A stretch of 64,000 bases of DNA from Heterorhizobium halophytocola (GCF_017873095.1 NZ_JAGGJU010000002.1:124001-188000), one strand, 5' to 3'. Shown: positions 26,658 through 36,672, counted from the first letter of the stretch. Translations and numbers: made by a program. The notes: generated from the letters alone by a model not told the origin.

Positions 26658-28150
26658 ACCCGTTGTCGCGCCTGTTCTGGAAAACCCTCGCCGTCGTGCT
26701 GGCACTCGTCGTCGTCGGCGCCTTGTCGGCCTATCTCCTGCTTTTCCGGCCGGTCGCCGAGGCGAAGACCAATGATCTGGCGGAGATCTTCAACCACGGC
26801 TCGATCGGCAACGAGGAGGCGCAAGGCCTGCCCTACTGGATCTGGCGGGTGCTGCCGCAGGTGTTTCCCGATCTGGTGCCCGGCAATGGCGACGGCTACG
26901 GCAATTTCGGCGTGTACTGGCGCGCCGGCGACGCCGTGCCCATGGGCTTTTCGCTGACGCGGCTCGGCATCATTGATCGGGTCTCGCCCAATTGCGGCTT
27001 CTGCCACCAGGGCAGCTACAGGCTGTCTCCCGACCAGCCCCGGGTCTTCGTCAGTGCCGGGGCCGGCACCCGGGTCGATCCGCAGGCCTATATCCGCTTC
27101 CTGATGACGGCGGGCGCCGATCCGCGCTTTACCTCCGGGCGGATCATGGCCGAGATCGCAACGCTTACCGACATGCCGCTGATCGAGCGCCTGCTCTATC
27201 GTTTCGCGCTGGTGCCCGCCACGCGGCAGGCGCTGAGGGCGCAAGGCGAGCGGTTCGCCTGGATGGCGTCGCGGCCCGACTGGGGACCGGGGCGCATCGA
27301 CCCGTTCAATCCGGTGAAATTCCAGAACCTGAAACTGCCCGACGACGGCACGATCGGCAATTCCGACATGATGCCGCTCTGGAACCTGAAGACGCTCGCC
27401 GCCAGCAATACCAGAACCTATTCGCTGCACTGGGACGGATTGCAGACCGATGTGCACGAGACCGTGGTGTCGGGCGCGATCGGCGACGGAATGAGCTTCA
27501 AGACCTATCCGCGCACCAATGACAATCTGGCGCGGATGGAGGATTTCGCCAGGGTCGAGGCCCCTCCCCCCTCGCCGTTCAGCCCCGGTGCTCCGATCGA
27601 CAGCCCCTTCCATGTCGATGCCTATGCCTTTGCCGAGGGGCAGAAGATCTACCGGGACAACTGCGCCGTCTGCCATGCGCCCGACGGCGCGCGTTTCCGC
27701 ACGCCTGTCCCGATCGTCGAGCTTGGCACGGACCGCCACCGCATCGACATGTGGTCGCCGGCAGCGCGCAGTCGCTACGCCGCCTACGAAGACGATTATG
27801 CCTGGAATTTCACCCATTTCGAGAAGGCCGAAGGCTATGTCGCGGTCGGTCTCGAAGGCTTGTGGTTGCGCGCACCCTATCTGCATAACGGCTCGGTGCC
27901 GAGCCTGCGCGATCTGCTGAAGACCCCGGACGCTCGGCCGAAGACCTTCTTTCGCGGCAGCGATCTTGTCGATGCCGAGAATGGCGGCTTCGTTGCGACG
28001 AACATGCCGGCCAGCCCCGCCAGTCCGCCGGTCGCCGCCAGCCTCTACGACACGACCCTGCCCGGAAACGCCAACACCGGCCATCTCTGGGGCACCGATC
28101 TTTCACCGCAGGCGAAGGAAAGCCTGCTTGCCTATCTGAAGACGCTCTGA
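26654..28150 (+). CDS. Membrane-anchored di-haem c-type cytochrome (cytochrome 2)
   Basis: A 498-residue paralogue of the cytochrome at 24688. The GTG start overlaps the previous stop by 4 bp. An N-terminal helix (about residues 10-32) anchors it; haem sites are CGFCH at 114-118 and CAVCH near 336-340. The shared blocks HGSIGNEEAQGLPYW and APYLHNGSVPSLRDLL confirm the relationship. The region between the haems (WGPGRIDPFNPVKF) is also common to both. It is probably periplasmic and part of the same complex or electron chain. Confidence 0.85.
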   Translation: MNPLSRLFWKTLAVVLALVVVGALSAYLLLFRPVAEAKTNDLAEIFNHGSIGNEEAQGLPYWIWRVLPQVFPDLVPGNGDGYGNFGVYWRAGDAVPMGFSLTRLGIIDRVSPNCGFCHQGSYRLSPDQPRVFVSAGAGTRVDPQAYIRFLMTAGADPRFTSGRIMAEIATLTDMPLIERLLYRFALVPATRQALRAQGERFAWMASRPDWGPGRIDPFNPVKFQNLKLPDDGTIGNSDMMPLWNLKTLAASNTRTYSLHWDGLQTDVHETVVSGAIGDGMSFKTYPRTNDNLARMEDFARVEAPPPSPFSPGAPIDSPFHVDAYAFAEGQKIYRDNCAVCHAPDGARFRTPVPIVELGTDRHRIDMWSPAARSRYAAYEDDYAWNFTHFEKAEGYVAVGLEGLWLRAPYLHNGSVPSLRDLLKTPDARPKTFFRGSDLVDAENGGFVATNMPASPASPPVAASLYDTTLPGNANTGHLWGTDLSPQAKESLLAYLKTL

Positions 28151-28167
28151 CGGCCAGGGAGAAAACG

Positions 28168-31104
28168 ATGACCACGATCACCCGGCGCATCACACATTAC
28201 GTCCTCTGGGCGGTCGCGGCCCTGTTGACCCTCGGCATCGTGGCCCTTGTCGCCGTCGGGGTGCTCGTCTGGTCGCTGATCGAGGGGCCGACGGACAGGT
28301 TCGGCAAGGTCGAGGACGAGGCGCGCGCGGCCGGCCGCAAGGCCGAACAGTTCCCCGGCGCCGGCGAGCCCTATTTCGCTGCCATGGACAAGGGGCTGCT
28401 GCTGACGCCGACAGAGGGCAGTTCCTATCCGAAGGAGGTGCTGGAGGTCGCGGCGGCGACCGGGCTTGAGCCCGAGGCGGTGCGGCAGGCGGCGGTGCGG
28501 GGGCAGAATGCCTGGCTGGTCTGGACCGGCGGCAATGACCGCTTCTGGGACTATGCGGCGAGAAACACGATCGGCAGCTTCGACCTGCTGAAGACCATCT
28601 CCTCGCATCCCTCGCAGGCCTATGGTCATGACAACCGCTTTCGCTATCTCGGCCTCATCAACGAGCCCTGTTTCGAAAAGCCCGCCGGGCCCGATCCGGA
28701 GCATTTCGGCCTCTGGATCGACCAGCGCGACAGGGATTGCGAAGGCGGCGAGGACCCGTTCGGCGGCAATCCGGCAGCCGACAAGCGCTATCCGGGGGTT
28801 GCCGTCGGGCAGCGCGGCAAGCCGGTGCTGAACACGGCGACCGGCAAGACCGTGACCCTGCCCGTTGGTTCCTATTATGGCGAGCCGACGGGGGTCATGG
28901 GCCTCAGGCTGTTTGCCAACCCGGATTTCGACGAGACGGCGGCGAAGGCCTGGGACCCCAAGCGCTATTACACCGATCCCGACTACTATAACCGCGGCGA
29001 CCTGGTGCGCCCCTACCGGGTCGGCATGTCCTGCGCCTTCTGCCATGTCGGGCCCAATCCGATGCACACGCCCGGCAATGTCGAAAAGCCGGCATTCGCC
29101 GATATCGCCTCCAATCCTGGGGCCCAGTATTTCTGGGTCGACCGGATCTTCTTCTGGAATACCGCGCCGCGCGGCAAGGACGGCAAGCCATCGCAGAACG
29201 AGGGCAATTTTCTCTTCCAGCTGTTCCACACCAATCCGCCGGGCACCCTCGACACCTCGCTGGTCTCCAGCGACTACATGAACAATCCGCGCACGATGAA
29301 CGCCGTCTACGAGGTGGCCGCCCGTCTTCAAACCGCTGCGAAAGCCGGGCAGGAGACGCTCGAAGGCGGCGAGCGCGACAACCGGCAGTTCCAGGATTAT
29401 CCGCAGACCGCGAAACTGTCCGCCTTCTATGACGAGACATCCGGAAAGTCGCTGTCGATGCGGGTGCTGAAGGACGGCTCGGATTCGGTCGGCACGCTCG
29501 GCGCGCTGAACCGGGTCTATCTCAATATCGGCCTGTTCAGCGAGGAATGGCTGTTGCATTTTCGCCCCTTCCTCGGCGGCCAGAAGATTTCGCCGATCAG
29601 GATCGCCGATGCCAAGAAGAACTCCGTCTATTGGCAGGCAACGGAAGCGATGACGGCCGATATGGCGACCTTCTTCCTGGTGACGGCGCGCGCCGACAGG
29701 CTGGCGGATCTCGATGGCTACAAGGACCAGATCGCCAATCGGCCGCCGGAGCAGGTGGCGCGTGGCCGTGTGGTCTTTGCCGAGACCTGCGCTGCCTGCC
29801 ATTCGAGCAAGCAGCCGGTTCCGCCGGTTTCCTACGGCGTCGATCTCGGCCAATGTGCGGGCGGCGGTGCCGGGCCGCAATACCGCCAGTGCTGGGATCG
29901 CTACTGGGCCTGGGCCCGTTCGGACGCGTTCAAGGCCGGCATGCGCGCGCTTGTCGAGCAGCCGGACTTCCTCGAGGGAAATTATCTGTCGACGGAGCGC
30001 CGCGTGCCGCTCGACCTGCTCGGCACCAATGCCTGCAGCGCGATCGCCACCAATGGCCTTGCCGGCGACATCTGGGACAATTTCACCTCGTCGACCTACA
30101 AGACCCTGCCGCCTTCAGGCGAAGTGACGATCCACCATCCGGTGTCGGGCGGGGCCGCCCCCTTCCAGCCGCTTGGGAACGGCCGCGGCTATATCCGGCC
30201 GGCCTCGCTGGTCTCGCTCTGGTCGACGGCGCCCTATCTGCTCAACAATTCGGTCGGCCATCCCGACTATTATTCCGGCGAGGGGACCGCCGGAAGACAG
30301 GTCGCCGGTCTGGCGACCGCGGCAGGCCCGGCGCCTTCTGCCGCCTATGGCGCGGTCACGCCGGTCTCCGATGCGCTGTCTCCCCTTGCCTCCCCTTCCC
30401 TTGCCTCCCCTCCCCTCCCCTCCCCCGGGACGGCTGCAAGCTCCGCCAAGGTCTACGGCACCTATCAAACCGGTTATGGCTCGGCCTGCCCGAGCGGCGA
30501 TCCCTCGGCACCCTATATGCCCTGCGTCGAAAACCGGCTGGCGTTGTTCGAAACCTCGCTGCGCCAGATGTTGTCGCCGGAAACCCGGCGCCGCGACACG
30601 GTGACGAAAGAGCCGGTGCCGGGCTATATCTACCGCACCAGCGCGCCGTCCTGCCTGATCGTGCCCAAGGGTTTCGTGCCGGAGGCGATCCGGCCCTTCA
30701 GCCGTATCCTCAACACGGTCGCGCCCTGGGCCTTCAAGCACGACGGCTCGATCACCCTCGGCCCCTTCCCGGCCGATTTTCCGATCAACGCGCTGACCAA
30801 TACCCAGCTTCTGCCCGACCATGACGATCCCGCGCCGTTCGACACCTACAAGCGGCTGCTCGCCAATGCGCCGGCGCTGATCGAGACCTTTGCCCGGCTG
30901 GGTGGCCAGTGCACGCCGGACGAGCTGGCGGACCCGCAGGTGCGCACTCATGCCGAGACGGTGGTGCGCGAAACTGGGCTGATCGATCGGCTGGTGGGCC
31001 TTAGCAAATGCCCCGATTACGTGGTCAATGCCGGCCATGCCTTCGGTGCCGACCTGCCGCCGGCCGACAAGGAGGCGCTGATCTCCTATGTGAAGCAGTT
31101 CTGA
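28168..31104 (+). CDS. Large di-haem c-type cytochrome (cytochrome 3)
   Basis: A 978-residue membrane-anchored cytochrome, about twice the size of its operon partners. One membrane helix is at about 13-38. Haem sites are CAFCH at 289-293 and CAACH at 541-545. The C-terminal part has SLWSTAPYLLNNSVGHPDYY, the equivalent of the LHNGSVP block in the smaller two. A Pro/Ser/Ala-rich stretch at about residues 738-753, encoded by CCTT-rich repeats at 30380-30427, is probably a flexible insert. Further cysteines (for example in GSACPSG, PYMPCVEN and APSCLIVP) could form disulfides. It starts 17 bp after cytochrome 2 and ends 2 bp before the GMC gene. The exact reaction is unknown. Confidence 0.82.
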   Translation: MTTITRRITHYVLWAVAALLTLGIVALVAVGVLVWSLIEGPTDRFGKVEDEARAAGRKAEQFPGAGEPYFAAMDKGLLLTPTEGSSYPKEVLEVAAATGLEPEAVRQAAVRGQNAWLVWTGGNDRFWDYAARNTIGSFDLLKTISSHPSQAYGHDNRFRYLGLINEPCFEKPAGPDPEHFGLWIDQRDRDCEGGEDPFGGNPAADKRYPGVAVGQRGKPVLNTATGKTVTLPVGSYYGEPTGVMGLRLFANPDFDETAAKAWDPKRYYTDPDYYNRGDLVRPYRVGMSCAFCHVGPNPMHTPGNVEKPAFADIASNPGAQYFWVDRIFFWNTAPRGKDGKPSQNEGNFLFQLFHTNPPGTLDTSLVSSDYMNNPRTMNAVYEVAARLQTAAKAGQETLEGGERDNRQFQDYPQTAKLSAFYDETSGKSLSMRVLKDGSDSVGTLGALNRVYLNIGLFSEEWLLHFRPFLGGQKISPIRIADAKKNSVYWQATEAMTADMATFFLVTARADRLADLDGYKDQIANRPPEQVARGRVVFAETCAACHSSKQPVPPVSYGVDLGQCAGGGAGPQYRQCWDRYWAWARSDAFKAGMRALVEQPDFLEGNYLSTERRVPLDLLGTNACSAIATNGLAGDIWDNFTSSTYKTLPPSGEVTIHHPVSGGAAPFQPLGNGRGYIRPASLVSLWSTAPYLLNNSVGHPDYYSGEGTAGRQVAGLATAAGPAPSAAYGAVTPVSDALSPLASPSLASPPLPSPGTAASSAKVYGTYQTGYGSACPSGDPSAPYMPCVENRLALFETSLRQMLSPETRRRDTVTKEPVPGYIYRTSAPSCLIVPKGFVPEAIRPFSRILNTVAPWAFKHDGSITLGPFPADFPINALTNTQLLPDHDDPAPFDTYKRLLANAPALIETFARLGGQCTPDELADPQVRTHAETVVRETGLIDRLVGLSKCPDYVVNAGHAFGADLPPADKEALISYVKQF

Positions 31105-31106
31105 CG

Positions 31107-33029
31107 ATGACGGAGCCCCCCTCCCCTGATGGACGCGAACGGAAGGGTGCTGCAGGCGGACCGGGGTCTAGAACTGTAGACGGCGAAGCCATGAGCGGCG
31201 GCCGGCCTTTCGAGGCGGATTATATTGTCGTGGGCGCCGGTGCCGGCGGAGCGGTGCTCGCCGCCAGACTTGCCGAAGCCGGCTGCACGGTCATCGTCAT
31301 CGAGGCCGGCTGCGATCCGCTGGCGCAGGAGTATGGCGATCAGGCGGACGGGGACGCGGCAAGCGATATGCCGCTTGCCGATGCCTGCAGCGTGCCGGCC
31401 TTCCATGCCTTTTCCACCGAACACGAGGGCATGACCGCCGATCATTGGGTGCGCCACTATGCTGACCGGCAGATGCAGCAAAGGGACTGGCGCTACAGCG
31501 CGGAGCATGACGGGGTGCTCTACCCGCGGGCACAGGGGCTTGGCGGCTGCACGGCCCATCACGCGATGATCATCGTCAAGCCGAATGCCTGCGACTGGAA
31601 CCACATCGCCGACATCACCGGCGACGAAAGCTGGCGGGCGAGCCGGATGCAGGCCTATTTCGAGCGGATCGAACGGTGTCGCTACCGCTCCTTCCTCTGG
31701 CGCTGGCTCCAAGCGCTGACGGGGCTGAACCCGACCGGCCACGGCTGGCGCGGCTGGATGACCACCGAATGGGTGTTTCCGCTGCGGCCGGTCCGCGACC
31801 GGTTGCTCTGGCAATCCGTGCTGCGCTCGATCGGTGCAGCGGCCGACGCGTTCGGGCATCGGGGCGCAAGTTTCGAGACGGCGGCCTTCGACCCGAATGA
31901 CCATCGCGGCTGGAACATCGGAGCAAGCGGCGTGCGCATGGCGCCGCTCTCGACCCGGAGACACCGGCGCGAGGGGCCCCGCGAGCGGCTCGTCGATGTC
32001 GCCCGGCGTTGCCCGGACCGGCTGCAGATCCGGCTTCGCACCCGGGTGACGCAGATCCTGTTCGACGGTCGCCGCGCCACGGGTGTCCGTTGCATTGGCA
32101 GAGATGGGGAGGAATATATTCTTAAATCCCGCCGGGAGACACTTCTCGCCGGCGGCAGTTTTGCCACGCCTCAGCTGCTGATGCTGTCGGGCATCGGCGA
32201 TCCCGTGCATCTCGGCGGGCTTGGCATTCCGCTGGTCGAGCCCCTGCCCCGCGTCGGCTGCAACCTGCAGGACCGCTACGAGATCGGCGTTGTCAGCCGG
32301 ATGAAGGCCGCCTGGCCGAACCTGCAGGGTGTCACCTACACGGTCCGCGATCGCAGCTACCGGATGTGGCGGCGTTTACGCCTCGGTAACTATACCAGCA
32401 ATGGCGTGATGTTCTCGCTGCTGCTGAAATCCCGTGCCGGCCTTGCCGTGCCCGACCTCCACTGCTTCTCGCTGCTCGCGGATTTCCGGGGCTATTATCC
32501 CGGCTATTCGACGCGCATCCGCAAGGGCAATTATATGAGCTGGGTGGTGCTGAAGGCCTATACGGACAATGCCGCCGGGACCGTGCGCCTGCAAAGCGCC
32601 GACCATCGCGTTCCACCCCGCATTACCTTCCATTCCTTCGCCGAGGGCGATGGCGACCATGAGCACGACCTCGATGCCCTGGTCGCCGGGGTGCGTTTCG
32701 TCCGCCATGTGGCGGATGCCATGGACGCCGATGTGGCGGAGGAGGAGGAGCCCGGCCGCTGGCGCGACAGCGACGCCGCGCTGAAGGATTACATCGCGGC
32801 CAATGCCTGGGGCCATCATGCCTGCGGCACCTGCCCGATCGGCCCACGCGAGCAGGGTGGGGTGATCGACAGCAAATTTCGGGTTTATGGGGTGGAGGGG
32901 CTGCGGGTCGTCGATGCCTCGGTCTTCCCGCGCATCCCCGGCTATTTTCTCGCCAGCGCCGTCTACATGATCGCCGAGAAGGCGGCCGACACGCTGCTCG
33001 ATGAGGTCGTGCCGTCGGAGGGGTCATGA
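31107..33029 (+). CDS. GMC-family FAD oxidoreductase, last gene of the cytochrome operon
   Basis: A 640-residue GMC oxidoreductase. The FAD motif is YIVVGAGAGGAVLAARLAEAG (shown here only in part as VVGAGAGGAVLAARL), GGCTAHHAM is the GMC signature loop and the C-terminus has GHHACGTCPIG with the catalytic His, then VVDASVFPRIPG. It has about 30 extra N-terminal residues; an ATG at 31191 would remove them and start directly at MSGGRPFEADY. No signal peptide is seen. With c-type cytochromes in the operon it may donate electrons to them, as membrane-bound alcohol dehydrogenases do, but here the predicted compartments differ. Confidence 0.87.
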   Translation: MTEPPSPDGRERKGAAGGPGSRTVDGEAMSGGRPFEADYIVVGAGAGGAVLAARLAEAGCTVIVIEAGCDPLAQEYGDQADGDAASDMPLADACSVPAFHAFSTEHEGMTADHWVRHYADRQMQQRDWRYSAEHDGVLYPRAQGLGGCTAHHAMIIVKPNACDWNHIADITGDESWRASRMQAYFERIERCRYRSFLWRWLQALTGLNPTGHGWRGWMTTEWVFPLRPVRDRLLWQSVLRSIGAAADAFGHRGASFETAAFDPNDHRGWNIGASGVRMAPLSTRRHRREGPRERLVDVARRCPDRLQIRLRTRVTQILFDGRRATGVRCIGRDGEEYILKSRRETLLAGGSFATPQLLMLSGIGDPVHLGGLGIPLVEPLPRVGCNLQDRYEIGVVSRMKAAWPNLQGVTYTVRDRSYRMWRRLRLGNYTSNGVMFSLLLKSRAGLAVPDLHCFSLLADFRGYYPGYSTRIRKGNYMSWVVLKAYTDNAAGTVRLQSADHRVPPRITFHSFAEGDGDHEHDLDALVAGVRFVRHVADAMDADVAEEEEPGRWRDSDAALKDYIAANAWGHHACGTCPIGPREQGGVIDSKFRVYGVEGLRVVDASVFPRIPGYFLASAVYMIAEKAADTLLDEVVPSEGS

Positions 33030-33062
33030 CACCGACCAAAGAGCGCCTCCGCGTGTTCGCTC

Positions 33063-33809
33063 TCAGCGGCCGGGCGATGACCTGCGTTGCGCAGCCCTGC
33101 TCGTCTCGGGAATCGATCCCCTGAATTCATGCGGTCCCATGTGGCGCAACGCGCTGCACATATCCAGCCAGATCCGGTAGCCTGCCCGTTGCGCGCGGCG
33201 GCAGAAGGCATAGTCCTCGGAGAGATAGCGGTCTCCCTCCAGCAGGGTGTCGAAAAACAGATAATGGTTGGTGCTTGCCGGTCCGCCGAGGAGATCCTGA
33301 TCGGAGCGGTAGTGCAGGTCGGGATAGGCGCGGCGCATGTCGTCCAGCACCCCGCGCCGGATGCACATGAAGCCGGTCGCGGCGTCCCTCACCTCGACGA
33401 AGCCGTCCGTTGGGACTGTCACCACGCCGTCCGGCAGGTTGATCGCATAGCGTAGCATCGAGGTCTCGAGATCGCGCCCGGCAAGACCGGCCGGCTCGAC
33501 CGGAAAGTGATAGCGCTTCAGCGGATAGGCGGCGGCGGCAATATCGCGGTCGATATCGAGCAGCCGGAAGAACTGCCCCGGATCGAAGCCGATATCCGCA
33601 TCGATCCAGAACAGATAATCCCAGTCGCCGTCGAGAAAGACGGCGACGATATTGTTGCGGGCGCGGGTCACCAGCGCGTCCGTCGCCTGGTGGACATGCA
33701 CCGCATAACCCCGATCGCGGCATTGCAGGACGATCTTCAGCACCGACTGCATGTAGTTGATGTAGACCTGCCCGCCGAAGCACGGGGTAGCAATAAGGAC
33801 CTTCTTCAC
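33063..33809 (-). CDS. Glycosyltransferase-like protein (GT-A fold)
   Basis: A 248-residue protein with features of a nucleotide-sugar glycosyltransferase: a first strand KKVLIATPCFGG, RARNNIVAVF, and a DxD-type metal motif in FWIDADIGF near residue 73. No membrane segment or signal is seen, and it is short for the fold. The GTG start has GGAGAG upstream. It converges on the GMC gene with a 33-bp gap and lies just downstream of the autotransporter gene on the same strand, so it could glycosylate that surface protein. This is an inference from position only. Confidence 0.7.
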   Translation of the reverse strand: MKKVLIATPCFGGQVYINYMQSVLKIVLQCRDRGYAVHVHQATDALVTRARNNIVAVFLDGDWDYLFWIDADIGFDPGQFFRLLDIDRDIAAAAYPLKRYHFPVEPAGLAGRDLETSMLRYAINLPDGVVTVPTDGFVEVRDAATGFMCIRRGVLDDMRRAYPDLHYRSDQDLLGGPASTNHYLFFDTLLEGDRYLSEDYAFCRRAQRAGYRIWLDMCSALRHMGPHEFRGSIPETSRAAQRRSSPGR

Positions 33810-33876
33810 CGTTCATCTCTCCCCTTGCCTTTGATCCAGAGCCGCTGTCCGGCACGCCGGCGCGTCTGGGCCGACA

Positions 33877-36672
33877 TCAGAACGCGATATTGAGCCGCGT
33901 GCTGAAAGCCTGACTGTTGTGGTCGCTGTCGAATGCGCCCTGATAGGCAAAGCCGAGATTGGCGCTCCTGGTCAAAGGCAGGTCGAGGCCCGCCTCGATG
34001 AGCGCCGTGTTGATGCTGGCGGGTGTCGCATAGACGGTGAAATCACGGCCGCCGGCAAAGTTCTGGGTCGTCGAGATGTCACGATCTCCGAACGAATGCT
34101 GCACGGCGACAGAGCCGTGCAGCCGCACGTCATGGCTGGCAAGCTGTACGATCCGGTCGGCTCTCATGCCCAGGGTGGCCAGCGGCAGGGTCTCGATCTG
34201 GGTCCTCGCCTTCAGGGCTGCGCTGCCGCCGCTCTCCTGGTAGCCCTGATCGATCAGCAGGCTGCCGGATATGCCGGTAAAGGGTTCCAGCGTCGCCACG
34301 TCGGTGTCGATACGGTAGGCGACCTCACCGAAGGCCTGCAGGGTATGGCTGTCATAGCCGGCCGTCAGGTGCTGATCCAGGCCGAGAACCGAGACATCCC
34401 TGTCCGTATCGGTCTGGCGAAAGTCATAGGCGATGCCGCCGCGAAAACTGGCCGGCCCGAGGGTGCGCGCGCCATAGAAGGCGAGATGGAAATTGTCGCT
34501 GTCGGCAGAAGAGGCGCGGTCGTCGACGCGGAAACGCGCATGGCTGAAGCCGGCCGCCGCACCCGCAAGCCAGTCCTCGCGTTCGGCGTCCACGCCGGCC
34601 AGCAAGCCGCCATTGTGTGACGACATGGCGGCGGCATTGCCATCGGTATCGACGTCGCTTCGGCCGTGCCGTGCCTGGCCCCAGTACTGGACCGGTTCGT
34701 CGAGGCGGCCGGAGCCCTGGCCCGGGGCGATGGAGCCGGTGACGAACGGATCGATCGACCCGCGCATCCGGTCGTTCACGGCGTTGCGGATCTCGGCACC
34801 GTCGGCAAGCTGGCCGGCCATGACCGAGGCATGGATCTCGCCGGACATGGCGTCGAACCCGGCACGGGCGCCAGCAGCGCTGGCGTTGATCACGGCATCG
34901 AAGATCTCGCCTTCGCCGAGCGATTCGATCCCCTTGGCCGTGGCCCGTTGGTTGCGCGTCAGCGCGACATCGGAAAAGCCCTGACCGTTGCGATCGACAT
35001 TCAGGACGATGCTGTTTGCCACCTGGTTCAGGCTGACGTCGAAAAAGGCATATTCATCGGCAAAATCGCTTGTTACGCCCTCGAAGGCTCCGGATACCGG
35101 CGCGTCCGACCAGTCGATGATCGTATAGGCGTCGCCGGGGTGAAGGACGCGGCCATTGGTCGGCGCCAGCGCGACAGAGACATCCTGGCCGATGGTCAAG
35201 GTGGAGGTGTTGAGGAAATCCTGGGTGAGGCCGAAGACGAAGCGAGCGCCGTCCTCGAAAACCACATCGCCGGCAGCGCCGGTTCCGGCAAGCGCTGCCC
35301 CGTCCAAGACGGCCAGGCTCGGCCCTGCATCACTGTCGATGCTGACCGTGCCGCCCGCGACATCGACCTTGCCGGTAAAGGCGGAATAGTCGCCCGTCAG
35401 GTGCGTAAAGCCGGCTTCCTGGATGAAGGCACCATAGCCCGCGACATCGGCCGAGAAGAGATAATCGGCATCGCTGTAGTTGAAGATGATCGTGCCGCTG
35501 CCGTTGCCGAAGACCAGCTTGGAGGCGTCCAGCAATCCGGCTGCCGCTGCCGCCTCCCCCGAAGCTGAACCGATATTGACGGTGCCATCGGCGTCTGCCA
35601 ATTGTCCGAGAAACAGCGTGTCTGCGCTGACACGGGCGCCGTCCATCAGGTTCAGGGTGCCTGTGCCGTATTCTCCGACGGTGATCGCGTCGTCCGCCGT
35701 CAGCATCGAGCCCGACCCGGCGACGGTGACCGAGCCATATCCGGTCGCGCCGGCGCCGAGCGTGAGAGCATGGGTCTGCGCCCGCGCGCCGTTGTCGATC
35801 TGCAGGGACCCGTCGCCCTGATTGCCGATGCGGAGATTGGCTGTCGTCAGCGTGGAGGAGGGTCCCGACACGCCTATCTTGCCGCTCGATCCGGCCGAAT
35901 TTCCAGCCGTCGTCCCCTCTGCATCTGCCGCGCCCCCCTCGGTGATCGCCAGCGTGCCTTCGCCCGATTCTCCGACAACGATGTCCGACGACGATGTCAG
36001 GAGCGATCCCTGCCCCGACACCTCGCCAGCAGCCGTGATATCGTCTGCTGTGGTGAAGCCGATGGAGATGCCGTTCGCCGACATGTGGCTACCGCCCGTC
36101 ACGGAGAGCAAGCCGTTGCCGGCCACGCCGACATGGACGCGTCCACCGGCTTTGACGCTGGAGCCTTCCCCCGTCACCGTGATGGTGCCGCTGGATCCGA
36201 CCTCGCGGCCCAGGAATACTTCGGGAAGCCAAACGGTGGCGCCGCCGTCCACCTCCACGGTTCCGTTGCCCGCATTGCCGATCAGGAAGCTGTTCTGGTT
36301 GATCTTCAGTTGCGAACCCTCGCCGGAGACGGTCACTTTGCCGGCGGCGCCGGCACCATCTCCCACGATCTGCTCTTGCGTCGGCAACACGGTGACGGCG
36401 CCCCCATTGTTGATCTGCAGAGTGCCGTCGTTTACGCGGATTCCATCCACGCTGCGGCTATCGTTCACCAGAACGGTGTCGCCGTTGTCGACGATCAGTT
36501 CTGCCGCATGGCCTAGCTTGAACAAAAGGGCTGAGAGAAGGATACCGGCCGCGAGGGCGGTCGTATGCAGCATGATCCGGCGGTGCCGGGCGAACATTCG
36601 AACCGGGCCGGATTGCCGAACAAGGACGGCGCTTGGGCTCGGGAAGTGCAGCCGTTGGTCTATGTCACGCAT
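33877..36672 (-). CDS. Type V autotransporter with beta-helical passenger and C-terminal barrel
   Basis: A 931-residue surface protein. An extended signal region with a hydrophobic core (LHTTALAAGILLSALLF, residues about 34-50) is followed by a repetitive passenger (about 60-600) of imperfect repeats such as GEGTLAI, GNGTVEV, GTGTLNL and GDGSLQI, typical of a right-handed beta-helix. The autotransporter barrel occupies about 650-931 (WGQARHG, LAGVDAE, LAFYGAR, FRGGIAYDF) and ends in the aromatic LNIAF used for outer-membrane insertion. AGGAG lies 8 bases before the ATG. No protease or adhesin active site is visible, so the passenger is probably an adhesin. The gene stands alone, upstream of the glycosyltransferase gene. 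Confidence 0.88.
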   Translation of the reverse strand: MRDIDQRLHFPSPSAVLVRQSGPVRMFARHRRIMLHTTALAAGILLSALLFKLGHAAELIVDNGDTVLVNDSRSVDGIRVNDGTLQINNGGAVTVLPTQEQIVGDGAGAAGKVTVSGEGSQLKINQNSFLIGNAGNGTVEVDGGATVWLPEVFLGREVGSSGTITVTGEGSSVKAGGRVHVGVAGNGLLSVTGGSHMSANGISIGFTTADDITAAGEVSGQGSLLTSSSDIVVGESGEGTLAITEGGAADAEGTTAGNSAGSSGKIGVSGPSSTLTTANLRIGNQGDGSLQIDNGARAQTHALTLGAGATGYGSVTVAGSGSMLTADDAITVGEYGTGTLNLMDGARVSADTLFLGQLADADGTVNIGSASGEAAAAAGLLDASKLVFGNGSGTIIFNYSDADYLFSADVAGYGAFIQEAGFTHLTGDYSAFTGKVDVAGGTVSIDSDAGPSLAVLDGAALAGTGAAGDVVFEDGARFVFGLTQDFLNTSTLTIGQDVSVALAPTNGRVLHPGDAYTIIDWSDAPVSGAFEGVTSDFADEYAFFDVSLNQVANSIVLNVDRNGQGFSDVALTRNQRATAKGIESLGEGEIFDAVINASAAGARAGFDAMSGEIHASVMAGQLADGAEIRNAVNDRMRGSIDPFVTGSIAPGQGSGRLDEPVQYWGQARHGRSDVDTDGNAAAMSSHNGGLLAGVDAEREDWLAGAAAGFSHARFRVDDRASSADSDNFHLAFYGARTLGPASFRGGIAYDFRQTDTDRDVSVLGLDQHLTAGYDSHTLQAFGEVAYRIDTDVATLEPFTGISGSLLIDQGYQESGGSAALKARTQIETLPLATLGMRADRIVQLASHDVRLHGSVAVQHSFGDRDISTTQNFAGGRDFTVYATPASINTALIEAGLDLPLTRSANLGFAYQGAFDSDHNSQAFSTRLNIAF

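Noticed and set aside
24577..29880. Three long minus-strand open frames (24577-26154, 26507-28084, 28132-29880) opposite the cytochrome genes
   Set aside because: All are antisense to genes with haem motifs and lack ribosome sites; their repeats of Ile/Gly/Arg mirror the plus-strand codons.
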